From: Mesostigma viride
Lineage: Eukaryota > Streptophyta > Mesostigmatophyceae > Mesostigmatales > Mesostigmataceae
Direction of reading: 5' to 3'
Assembly: GCA_009746045.1 (NCBI GenBank)
Contig: RPFO01000482.1
Coordinates: forward strand, 98,501 to 162,500
Length of the DNA stretch: 64,000 nucleotides
The notes beneath the pieces are model-generated. The model was not told the origin of the DNA, did no database searches, and saw nothing but the letters and a program-made list of their open reading frames with translations. Position 1 is the first letter of the stretch; every line of letters begins with the position of its first letter. Position numbers and translations under genes: made by a program. Below are positions 22,159-32,700 of this stretch, in pieces.

Positions 22159-22367
22159 CACTCCATGGGTCGCGCATGCCGGACTGGGGAAACGTTAGAG
22201 ACTTGTAAGCTCAAAGCAGCTCTCAGAGCAAGACTGTCACATAAGGATGAGTCACACTCTAAAAACTGTCCGAACACACAGCATAACGTACCCTCTCTGG
22301 GTCAGGCAAGAATTCCATTGTTAACCGTGAACTAATACTATCAAGACAACCAACACCGAGGTAGAAA

Positions 22368-22379
22368 CCTCCGATACCA
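22368..22379 (-). promoter_or_regulatory. Primer binding site of the chromovirus
   Basis: One base inside the 5' LTR the minus strand reads TGGTATCGGAGG, close to the TGGTATCAGAGC used by many plant retrotransposons to bind the 3' end of initiator methionine tRNA. One or two positions differ, so the tRNA assignment is probable, not certain. Confidence 0.65.
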
Positions 22380-23436
22380 ATGTAACGACTAAAAATGTTG
22401 TGTTTGCAACAGCCTCAGTTTCAACATTGATGTGAAAAGATCTTTGAACACAACGGTCCGAGCCCCGCCAAAATGCAGCCTCGTAAGAAGGACCCGAAAA
22501 GTGGCGCGAAATGAGATTTTTGGTGTGTGCGTGCACGACGGTGACCGAATTTCCACCGACAGGCATGGCGGCCTGGCAGGCTATCGTGAGCGAATAAAAA
22601 TGCAGTATAGAGGCTGGAAATTTTAGTGTATGCTCCTAGGGTCATATATTACTTGCCGTTATTTTTTTTCGCCACAAATTCTGCGGAGTCCTTCGGCATT
22701 TTGGCGTCATTCACAGGTGGGTGCCTGTTTTGTCGCCGATTTTCTCTCGACCCCACCTACCTGCAGCAAAAAATTTTCCCGATGAAAGTCGCCCTAACAT
22801 CTGGTTTTTGACACTAACCGACGCATTTTTTAGTTTTTAAGGCCTTGACCGAAGCACTTTTTTCATTACCGGCTCAGTTTGCTTTAACCGAGCTGGCGCG
22901 ATTTTTTATCCAATTTCTAGGCTGGGCCAGGCGTCGCAGACCCGTAATCCGTTTTTAAGTGCTTTTGTGCCCGATATCGTGTCTTTTGCAGGCGTTCTTG
23001 GCATCAAAGACGCCATGGCGTCAGGGGCTAAAACGGACCTCCGCACGTTCGTTAACTGCGGCGAGCATGTCAATGCCGCCAGCAATTTTTGCTGCCGCGT
23101 CTGTGAAACGATTGCGATGCAAGACCGTTGTCGACGTGACGGAGTGGTATGTGCACATTCAGGTGCGAATTTCTTCGCTGTTGAAACCCCGGCCGGTAGC
23201 AAACAAGTATTTCACCGTATCCCCTTTCCCCGAGTCTCTCTTTTCCGTCATGTTTTCATCTTACGGAAAGCGCGTATAAAGCATCAGTGAGCGACAGTAT
23301 GATGGCGAGCCGTTTGCTCGCATCAGGGCTGTGCGGCTTATTCTAGAGAGAAGCGACATCAAGCAGATTTTGCAGCCGGATGTGAGGGAGGGGCCCTGCT
23401 GGGGTGGGAATAAACTGCTGTGAGTGACCGATCCAC

Positions 23437-23999
23437 TCCCTTCCTCCCTCCCTCCCTCCCTCCCTCCCTCCCTCCCTCCTCTCCTCCCTCCCTCCCTCCC
23501 TCCCTCCCTCCCTCCCTCCTCCCTCCCTCCCTCCCTCCCTCCCTCCCTCCTCCCTCCCTCCCTCCCTCCCCCTCCCTCCTCCCTCCTCCCTCCCTCCCTC
23601 CCTCCTCCCTCCCTCCCTCCCTCCCTCCCCCCTCCCTCCCTCCCTCCCTCCCTCCTCCCTCCCTCCCTCCCTCCCTCCCTCCTCCCTCCTCCCTCCCTCC
23701 CCTCCCTCCCCCTCCCTCCCTCCCTCCCTCCCTCCCTCCCTCCCTCCTCCTCCCTCCCTCCCCCTCCCTCCCTCCCTCCCTCCCTCCTCCTCCCTCCCTC
23801 CCCCTCCCTCCCTCCCCCTCCCTCCCTCCCTCCCTCCCTCCCTCCCTCCCTCCCTCCCTCCCTCCCTCCCTCCCTCCCTCCCTCCCTCCTCCCTCCCTCC
23901 CTCCCTCCCTCCCTCCCTCCCTCCCTCCCTCCCTCCCTCCCTCCCTCCCTCCCTCCCTCCCTCCCTCCCTCCCTCCCTCCCTCCCTCCCTCCCTCCCTC
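23437..23999. repeat. (CCCT)n tetranucleotide array
   Basis: Almost pure tetranucleotide repeat, interrupted by occasional 3-bp units. It gives open frames in several directions, which are artefacts of the repeat and not genes. Confidence 0.95.
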
Positions 24000-24049
24000 G
24001 TGAACTCACTCGTGGACTCACTCACTCGTGGACTCACTCACTCCCTCAC

Positions 24050-24723
24050 TCACCCACCCACCCACCCACCCACCCACCACCCACCCACCCACCCACCCAC
24101 CCACCCACCCACCCACCCACCCACCCACCCACCCACCCACCCACCCACCCACCCACCCACCCACCCACCCACCCACCCACCCACCCACCCACCCACCCAC
24201 CCACCCACCCACCCACCCACCCACCCACCCACCCACCACCCACCCACCCACCACCCACCCACCCACCCACCCACCCACCCACCCACCCTCCCACCCACCC
24301 ACCCACGTACCCACCCACCCACCCACCCACCCACCCACCCACCCACCCACCCACCCACCCACCCACCCACCCACCCACCCACCCACCCACCCACCCACCC
24401 ACCCACCCACCCACCCACCCACCCACCCACCCACCCACCCATGCACCCACCCACCCACCCACCCACCCTCCCACCCACCCACCCAGCCACCCACCCACCC
24501 ACCCACCCACCCACCCACCCACCCACCCACCCACCCACCCACCCACCCACCCACCCACCCACCCACCCACCCACCCACCCACCCACCCACCCACCCACCC
24601 ACCCACCCACCCACCCACCCACCCACCCACCCACCCACCCACCCACCCACCCACACCACCCACCCACCCACCCACCCACCCACCCACCCACCCAACACCC
24701 ACCCAACACCCACCCACCCACCC
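24050..24723. repeat. (CACC)n tetranucleotide array
   Basis: About 670 bp of CACC units with a few variant units (for example ACAC and CCTC). It follows the CCCT array after a short mixed zone (24000-24050) built from CACT units and GTGGA. Confidence 0.95.
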
Positions 24724-24760
24724 ACTCACTCACTCACTCACTCACTCACTCACTCACTCA

Positions 24761-24796
<36 letters not shown>

Positions 24797-25918
24797 CTCA
24801 CTCACTCACGCACTCACTCACTCACGCACTCACTCACTCACTCACTCACTCACTCACTCACTCACTCACTCACTCACTCACTCACTCACTCACTCACTCA
24901 CTCACTCACTCACTCACTCACTCACTCACTCACTCACTCACTCACTCACTCACTCACTCACTCACTCACTCACTCACTCACTCACTCACTCACTCACTCA
25001 CTCACTCACTCACTCACTCACTCACTCACTCACTCACTCACTCACTCACTCACTCACTCACTCACTCACTCACTCACTCACTCACTCACTCACTCACTCA
25101 CTCACTCACTCACTCACTCACTCACTCACTCACTCACTCACTCACTCACTCACTCACTCACTCACTCACTCACTCACTCACTCACTCACTCACTCACTCA
25201 CTCACTCACTCACTCACTCACTCACTCACTCACTCACTCACTCACTCACTCACTCACTCACTCACTCACTCACTCACTCACTCACTCACTCACTCACTCA
25301 CTCACTCACTCACTCACTCACTCACTCACTCACTCACTCACTCACTCACTCACTCACTCACTCACTCACTCACTCACTCACTCACTCAAGTCACTCACTC
25401 ACTCACTCACTCACTCACTCACTCACTCACTCACTCACTCACTCACTCAATCACTCACTCACTCACTCACTCACTCACTCACTCACTCACTCACTCACTC
25501 ACTCACTCACTCACTCACTCACTCACTCACTCACTCACTCACTCACTCACTCACTCACTCACTCACTCACTCACTCACTCACTCTCTCACTCACTCACTC
25601 ACTCACTCACTCACTCACTCACTCACTCACTCACTCACTCACTCACTCACTCACTCACTCACTCACTCACTCACTCACTCACTCACTCACTCACTCACTC
25701 ACTCACTCACTCACTCACTCACTCACTCACTCACTCACTCACTCACTCACTCACTCACTCACTCACTCACTCACTCACTCACTCACTCACTCACTCACTC
25801 ACTCACTCACTCACTCACTCACTCACTCACTCACTCACTCACTCACTCACTCACTCACTCACTCACTCACTCACTCACTCACTCACTCACTCACTCACTC
25901 ACTCACTCACTCACTCAC
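24724..25918. repeat. (CACT)n tetranucleotide array
   Basis: About 1.2 kb of CACT units, with a block of CACG units at 24760-24800 and a handful of point changes (25387, 25449 and 25583). It is the most homogeneous of the three arrays and therefore probably the youngest. Confidence 0.95.
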
Positions 25919-26100
25919 TTAGTAACTTGCACATGCACCACATGCGCAAGGAGGACACCAAGAGCTTCACCAACCACCGTCGAAAGCTTGGCTGTGATGC
26001 CAAGGGCAAGGGTGTGGGGGTGTCCATGTTGACACAGTGCATGAAGGCTGACAAGGTCAGGCAGAGATTGTGCAGGGAGGTGCCACTACCTCCTAGCTAG
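25919..26100 (+). pseudogene. Short coding-like remnant after the arrays
   Basis: A plus-strand frame reads MHHMRKEDTKSF, then GCDAKGKGVGVSMLTQC and ends with PPS and a stop at 26098-26100. Composition looks coding (Lys, Arg, His and Cys rich) and the frame flows out of the CACT array. It may be the C-terminal exon of a gene once carried by the element. I recognise no family. Confidence 0.3.
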
Positions 26101-26399
26101 CGATACCGAGATGAGGGCGCGCAAACGCATCAGCGCCATGCCGCGTGTTGAGTAATTTGCAACTACATTACTTGGCATGCTGTGGGTGCACGTGTAAAAT
26201 GACCTTTCTAGCCATGCATGCGACAGCTGCCAATATTATGTTCAGCAAGCTCCTCCGTATAATAGAAATTGCGTGAGCATCCACATGGCCACATGTGCAT
26301 ATTGTCAGCTGTGTCTATATCAATGAACTTTTATGTATGTCTCCTGGACGGGTTGTCTTACATCACTCGTGAATGGTTTCCATGTTTTAGTGAGTCATC

Positions 26400-27010
26400 T
26401 TATTTGAGTTGACCAGATTGTCTCCTTGATATTCCACACTGGCAGTTTCGCATCCATGGGTAAGAATTTGTAATGGAAACTGGCAGGTATGGCATTGATA
26501 ACTCTACCAAATAGAACATGATGGGCCTGAATTTTTGTGGAATGTCTAAAATCATGATGGCTAAGATGCATGCAAGTTTCCAGCCTCAACAGAGCACATC
26601 TTGTACGGAAACTGCACTGAAATGTGATGAAAAATACGAAAAACGTGCATTTTTGGTAACATTTGTGAGCAAACTGACATCAAATACCCTCTGATGGTTC
26701 TGAATTTTTGTGGAATGTCTAAAATAATGATGGCAAAGATGCATGCAAGTTTCCAGCCTGAACTGAGCACATCTTGTATGGAAACTGCCATGGAATGTGA
26801 TGAAAAATACGAAAAACGTGCATTTTTGGTAACATTTGTGAGCAAACTGACATCAAATACCCTATGATGGACCTGAATTTTTGTGGGATGTCTAGAATAA
26901 TGATGTTTAAGATGCCTACAAGTTTCCAGCCTCAACCGAGCACAGCTTGTATGGAAACTGCAATGAAATGTGATGAAAAATACAAAAAACGCACATTTTT
27001 GCTAGCATTT
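26400..27010. repeat. Tandem repeats with a 173-bp unit
   Basis: The motif GAATTTTTGTGG(A/G)ATGTCT begins at about 26529, 26702 and 26875, giving a 173-bp period with three clear copies and a decayed one to the left. Each copy contains AAGTTTCCAGCCT and GTGATGAAAAATAC. They lie close to the right end of the insert. Confidence 0.8.
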
Positions 27011-27975
27011 GGTGGCATTTTGTTACCAAATGCGGTTGGATGACCATCAGATCTTGTGTACAGTCATTAGTCATGAGTATCAACTTACTTGCAAACAGCC
27101 AGGTCAAGAACTCTTTATTTGCATATTAGAATGTATTTGTTTATATTAAAATCTGGAAAACTGCTAAAAATAGAAATGCCAAAAATAGGTCAGCTGAGGT
27201 CCGGTAAGTCCGGAAAGTTGCAATCCTTCTACTGGTGTCCTGAACATGCTACCTACCAAGATCTAGCATGTTTCGACAATATTTGCATCGTACAGGAGTT
27301 ATAAGGCTGTTTTTTGGCACTTTCAGACCGTTGTGTTTATACCTGGGTTGGAGTCGCGACAGATAACTTCACGTCCAGAGAAGCAATGAAGATGGATCTT
27401 CAACAGTGAAGGGAATGAGTCCCCACCCTTGTTAGACACAACAGACAATGTTATATCCAAGTCGACTATCTGTTGAAGTTATAGTTGACTTTTAGCGAGG
27501 GTTGTTTGATTGATGAAACAAGGAAACCCTTGAATTACACCATAGCTTAGATTTCTTACACGCACACATGCTCAGCCGCCACAAACAGGATAAAAGTCAT
27601 CATGCACGCAGAGTCGGCTCAGTCCTAACCCGGAAGGACCAATCAAAAGTGAGAATCACTCCAGATAAGATCTTATCTCCCGAATCCTCAACACAACACA
27701 AAGCCAGCACATACGGAATCTCCATGACCTGGAACCAGATCTACCAGGTACAACGGTATTAAAGAGAATCTATGACTGACTGAACAAAACCATGCAAAGT
27801 ACCCTACGTGGATCAGGCCACGACCAATGAGGGTAGAACAATAAATTCTGCAGATCTCAGCAGGCCCAATATCCATCAGACGTTGAAGCCTCCTAACTTC
27901 CCAAACAATTGTCCTAAAGAACTCATAATAAGATCATCAGTAGGAAAACTTTGGATGTAACATTTGGTTGTTACA

Positions 27976-28100
27976 CATGTCTGCACGTGCTCAGTGTCCT
28001 CGAAGAGGGTGGTGTCGTCTGCGTAGATGATGTATGCCAGCCGAATCTCCGTGTCAGCCATGCCAGAATTTGTTAGCAACCTGCACTCCTGGTTCCCTGC
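27976..28100 (-). pseudogene. LINE reverse transcriptase catalytic part, fragment d (upstream piece)
   Basis: The minus strand encodes RLAYIIYADDTTLFED followed by HVQTC. YADD is the catalytic motif of non-LTR reverse transcriptases. The reading continues, after the chromovirus is removed, into the minus strand at 9301. The right boundary is unclear, because a plus-strand LINE end begins within the next 100 bp. Confidence 0.65.
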
Positions 28101-28179
28101 CCACGATGCACTCCGTGGCATGCCTTTGCGCATGACACGCAAGTACTTACTTACCTGCCATGAACTAAAAACAGATCAG

Positions 28180-28510
28180 TTGCTGGGTGCCCAACAGGTA
28201 GTGGTCCCAGCCCAGTTTGAACACGTCATTTCCTCCCTAGCTCTCGATCTTGCTTGGACTGATATGCAGGACAAGAAGAGGTGGCAGACAATTGTCCGGG
28301 CCCACACGCCCGCCCCTGTGGGCGCAAGCCCCCCCCCCCCCACCAGCTAGGAGGAAGGGGCGCTTTGCTGAGTAGAGTAGCTAGGATTTTTGTAGCATAG
28401 ATTATTAATTAGCTTAGAGTTAGCTTAGTTTTCGCAGCTTCGGTCACCCCCGGCCACCCGTCAGCAATGGAATACGTGCTACATGATCTCCCAACGGAGT
28501 CATGTAATAC
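28180..28510 (+). pseudogene. LINE ORF 3' end and 3' UTR, fragment e
   Basis: The plus frame ending at 28350 carries LDLAWTDMQDKKRWQ, resembling the terminal part of the LINE ORF in fragment c (MIDKEKWAAIC). The 3' UTR contains the hairpin at 28480-28506 with stem TACATGA/TCATGTA plus CTCC/GGAG and loop CAAC, but no (TTAA)n tail follows. Confidence 0.45.
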
Positions 28511-28533
28511 TTTGAAGTATTTGTTTGCAGCTG

Positions 28534-28562
<29 letters not shown>
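28534..28562. repeat. (CA)n microsatellite
   Basis: A run of about 14 CA units, directly downstream of the LINE 3' end. Confidence 0.9.
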
Positions 28563-28564
<2 letters not shown>

Positions 28565-29721
28565 TCCAGGATTTTTTCTTGAATTCTACGGGATGTAAGG
28601 AGTCCGTCCACCAAGGTCTAGACCGAAAATCTCGCATCTACTGTGTCCAGCTGCCATGTGTCAGATTACAACCCGATACATCGCGTTCTACCCTACAACG
28701 CGATGTATCGCATTGTTAAACAGCACGAGTTAATACTAATTAGTTCACGCAGTCGCGCGCTAGCCAATGGATAAGTTGCTATTGTACATTCATAAATCAT
28801 GTGTACAAGCATGGCTTCTATCCACAACGATCTGCGATCCAACAAACACATCCCATGAAGACCCAGGCCTGCCGTCCACAGAGCAGTGAGCACTTTCTGC
28901 CCTGCATCAGCCACTGGCTCACGGGGCGCGACCAGCTGCACCCCGATAAGGATCCCAAATGAGGGATGCATCAATCTGACCACCAGCAAGCCGGACATCT
29001 GGAGAACGGACATGTGGTCATGGCATGACAGGTTCTGAGACAACTGATCATCCTGAACGCAGGCTTGACATCACGGTACCAGAATGCACGCGTACATGCA
29101 ATTGTGTGCAGGTGTAATGAATCCACAAACGCCACCAGGGCACTAAGATCGCAGTAACGACGGCAAAAGCACTCAGCTGCCACTAATCACTTCCATACAC
29201 ACGAACTGCAGGGCAGGCTGCCACGTGGGGTCCAAAGCGTCCCATACACAACCCAGCGGTACAGAACAAGGCCGCTGATCATGACCACCATTGCTGCACA
29301 TTCTTTACCGGCACTGGCCCGCATGACCTGCGCCGTGCAGCAGCTTGGACCATGGCACCATGGGGGCAATGAGGGCCCTTGTCCTAGAGGGCTGTACCCA
29401 TAGAGCGCCCTTGCCGTAGGAGGCCCTTGCCATAGGAGGCAACGGTCGCATGAAGGCCCTTGCCACATGAAGGTCTTCACACGTGAAGGCCTTGGGCACA
29501 TGAGCGCTTCTCGTGCGGGCGCACTCCTGCGGTCCTGCAACCGCTTGGCATGCACACGTTGCACCCCTGGCTGGATGTCCATGCCATGTGCCTGGTTGCA
29601 ACGAGCGCAGCCTCGCCTCATGCAGCGACATGCATGTGATGCGACAGCAGGTGGCCCGTGTGCTACAGTGGCCCGGTGGTGATGGGACAGCAGGTCCCTC
29701 AGCCATGCTGCGACACAAGCT
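28563..29721. other. Spacer downstream of the DENN gene
   Basis: I see no gene in this stretch. It should contain the 3' UTR of the DENN gene. Imperfect short repeats built from AAGGCCCTTG and CCATGTGAAGG lie at 29355-29510. Confidence 0.4.
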
Positions 29722-32700
29722 CTAGCTTCCCGTGTGATGCGACAGCAAATTGTCCGTGTATGCGTCGAACATTTGCGTTTCCACGAATGCCTGCGAGAGC
29801 GGACACAAGGGGCAGCAAACCAGATCAGGGGCATCAGGCCTTTTTATACACTATCAACACCGTTGGGTGCATGGGGGCAGAGGGGTCTCCCGTTGTCACA
29901 GCATACGGATCGCTTGCAGGCGACGCCAGCAGCAACCCGCTAATTAAGTGTAATGTTGCAGTGTCAGGTCGCCAGCAGCAACCAGCTAATTAAGTGTAAT
30001 GTTGCAGTGTCAGGGCAACTGGTGACCGTGCCTCATGCAGAGAAAGCCCAGACGTCATAAGACTAACCAGCCCTGAGCGCCCCCCCACAAATGGATGGTT
30101 GCACGAGGCGGACAAGTGTTTCCTCAGGCCTGGCACTCCAACATCCTACCCCCCCACCCCCACCCCACACACCTTCATGAAGGGCCGGTCTGCACTGTTG
30201 AACGAGTCGATGAAGCTATCCTTGAGCAGGAGCGACACCTGGCGCACACACACACACACACAAACACACACAAACACACACAAACACACACAACCACGGT
30301 CAGTTGGGGGGGGAACCGTGGGCGTGCTGGTAAACATCGGCTGGGTTTCCCACATGCTCACACGCACTGGCCTGGCTTTGGGGGGCCAGCAAGCACGGGG
30401 GAAGGGACAGCCTCGCAGCATCTGCCAGCCAGGCAACAGAGCGTGGCCATTAGGGCAGGGTGTCATGTGGCAAGCCGCCCACTATGGCCGTAAACGCACA
30501 TAAACGAGATTCCAAAGTATGTATCCCTGAAGACATCACACCCTGAGCACCACCTGGCAGCAAGGACAAGGCAGCAGGTTTATCAACACGATAAAAATGA
30601 AGGCTTACCCACACAATTGCCAAAGAATTCGCGCCCCTGTAGGCCCCTATTACGCGCCCACAGAGATGTCCACGCGACACATGCTCTGCCTGACCTTGCC
30701 TCCCCCTCTCATGCTTTCGCTTGCCACTTCCCTCCACACCTCCCTTCCGCACGCCAGCGTTCCACACCCAGTTTAGCATGGGGTTGGCACCGTGAGTACG
30801 GCTGGGCTTGACACCGCTTGCTGCAAGGCTATGAAGCACGCATGCCTTTCATGGAGTGTCAGCCTACGTCATGTCCCTAGGACAAGGACCGAACAAATGG
30901 GCAATGTGTCCCAACTTGAAACTCCCCACCCAGAGCCCGGAGGGACAGGAGCTCAATATTTGCGCAGACATGTGCGGCGGTGCCGCTCAAGATAACAAAC
31001 CTATCATGACCAAATATTAGAGTAGTCATTCAGTTAAGAGCAGCGCGCGACAAAAGTAAGAAGGTAGGTCATGGGCTGAGAGGCGACCACGGGTTGCCTC
31101 CTACAACCTTCAACCACGGGTTGCCTCCTACAACTTTCCACCACAGGTTGCCTCCAACCTTGCACCACGGGTTGCCTTCTACAACCTTCCACCACAGGTT
31201 GCCTCCTACAACCTTCCACCACAGGTTGCCTCATACGACCTTCCTGGGGACACACACCTTTTCGTTGGAGTCCTGCACGTCCGTGATCGTGTGCCGCCGG
31301 ATCTCCGAGCACAGTCCCCCAAAGTAGCGCCGCAGCACGCCCAGCATGCCCGCCACCGCGGTCGTTTCTTCCGGGCTGGGCTTGTACACAGGGCGCCGCC
31401 GCCGCGGGGGCGTCGTCTTGTTGATGGCGGCGTAGAAGGGGAGCAGCTCCGCGACCAGCTGCTTCCTGCGAGGCAGGTCCGGCGTGCTGAACGCGGTGAT
31501 CTGGTTGGAGCCGACAGAGGGGAAGGGAAGGGGAGGGAAAAGGGGGGGAGGGGAGGAGGAAGGGGAGGAAGGGGAGGAAGGGGAGGAAGGGGAGGAAGGG
31601 GAGGAAGGGGAGGAAGGGGAGGAAGGGGAGGAAGGGGAGGAAGGGGAGGAAGGGGAGGAAGGGGAGGAAGGGGAGGAAGGGGAGGAAGGGGAGGAAGGGG
31701 AGGAAGGGGAGGAAGGGGAGGAAGGGGAGGAAGGGGAGGAAGGGGAGGAAGGGGAGGAAGGGGAGGAAGGGGAGGAAGGGGAGGAAGGGGAGGAAGGGGA
31801 GGAAGGGGAGGAAGGGGAGGAAGGGAGGAAGGGGAGGAAGGGAGGAAGGGGAGGAAGGGGAGGAAGGGGAGGAAGGGGAGGAAGGGGAGGAAGGGGAGGA
31901 AGGGGAGGAAGGGGAGGAAGGGGAGGAAGGGAGGAAGGGGAGGAAGGGGAGGAAGGGAGGAAGGGGAGGAAGGGGAGGAAGGGGAGGAAGGGGAGGAAGG
32001 GGAGGAAGGGGAGGAAGGGGAGGAAGGGGAGGAAGGGGAGGAAGGGGAGGAAGGGGAGGAAGGGGAGGAAGGGGAGGAAGGGGAGGAAGGGGAGGAAGGG
32101 GAGGAAGGGGAGGAAGGGGAGGAAGGGGAGGAAGGGGAGGAAGGGGAGGAAGGGGAGGAAGGGGAGGAAGGGGAGGAAGGGGAGGAAGGGGAGGAAGGGG
32201 AGGAAGGGGAGGAAGGGGAGGAAGGGGAGGAAGGGAGGAAGGGGAGGAAGGGGAGGAAGGGGAGGAAGGGGAGGAAGGGGAGGAAGGGGAGGAAGGGGAG
32301 GAAGGGGAGGAAGGGGAGGAAGGGGAGGAAGGGAGGAAGGGGAGGAAGGGGAGGAAGGGGAGGAAGGGGAGGAAGGGGAGGAAGGGGAGGAAGGGGAGGA
32401 AGGGGAGGAAGGGGAGGAAGGGGAGGAAGGGGGAAGGAGAGGGGGGGGGGAGGAGGAGAGAACCAGGGGAGGGGGACAACCAGTAGCCGCAGGAGTCAGT
32501 TGGGATGGTAGCATAGCAAATAAACACCTCATGGATGGCGGCTTTTACCCATGAGGTATAGTGCAGTGCAACGGGCAGGATGGGGAGGTGCCATGTCAAC
32601 GGCAACCCATGAGGGACTGCCGTCTGCCCGATGCTCCCCTCGTCAAGGGATGGTTTCCTGTTGTCTGACGTGAAGAAGAGCTGGTGAACATGGACAACTC

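Larger units (their letters stand above)
22446..27335. mobile_element. Inverted-repeat element of 4.9 kb inserted in the LTR
   Basis: The insert starts GAACACAACGGTCCGA and ends in the inverse of CACAACGGTCTGA, giving a terminal inverted repeat of about 13 bp with one mismatch. The flanks share TTT, a possible 3-bp target duplication. A CAC-starting repeat with a 3-bp duplication would fit CACTA-type elements, but the extra GAA at the left end makes this assignment uncertain. It contains a GC-rich left part without a clear gene, 2.5 kb of tetranucleotide arrays, a short coding-like remnant and a set of 173-bp repeats. No transposase was recognised. Confidence 0.7.
9302..27975 (-). mobile_element. 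Ty3/Gypsy chromovirus LTR retrotransposon with three nested insertions
   Basis: The element is flanked by the 5-bp target duplication CATGT (9297-9301 and 27976-27980). Its LTRs begin TGTAAC and end GTTACA. Order on the minus strand is 5' LTR, primer binding site, Gag, protease, reverse transcriptase, RNase H, integrase with chromodomain, an extra ORF, polypurine tract and 3' LTR. This order and the chromodomain place it in the chromovirus branch of Ty3/Gypsy. Three later insertions (13272-14960, 16246-18884 and 22446-27335) account for about 9.2 kb. The two LTRs differ at only about four places by eye, so insertion was recent. Even so, the pol region has several frameshifts, so this copy is not autonomous. 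Confidence 0.92.
22381..27975 (-). repeat. 5' LTR of the chromovirus, split by an insertion
   Basis: The LTR occupies 22381-22445 and 27339-27975. The intact copy at 9302-10007 shows that the sequence GATCTTTATACC was continuous before insertion. Promoter function should lie in the longer part, which is on the upstream side in transcription direction; the insert therefore falls between the LTR promoter region and Gag. Confidence 0.88.

Noticed and set aside
24050-24723. C-rich array as a telomere
   Set aside because: The unit CACC is not a telomere repeat of green plants or algae (CCCTAAA or CCCTAAAA), and the array lies inside a transposon.
23261-26100. Several very long open frames on both strands, up to 870 codons
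   Set aside because: They are translations of the CCCT, CACC and CACT arrays (Ser/Leu/Pro, Thr/His/Pro and Thr/His/Ser repeats). All frames are open because the repeats lack stop codons.
31034-32605. Open frames of 350-520 codons rich in Pro/Leu/Ser or Gly/Glu/Arg
   Set aside because: They arise from the nine-base minisatellite in DENN intron 15. Only 31258-31500 on the minus strand is an exon.
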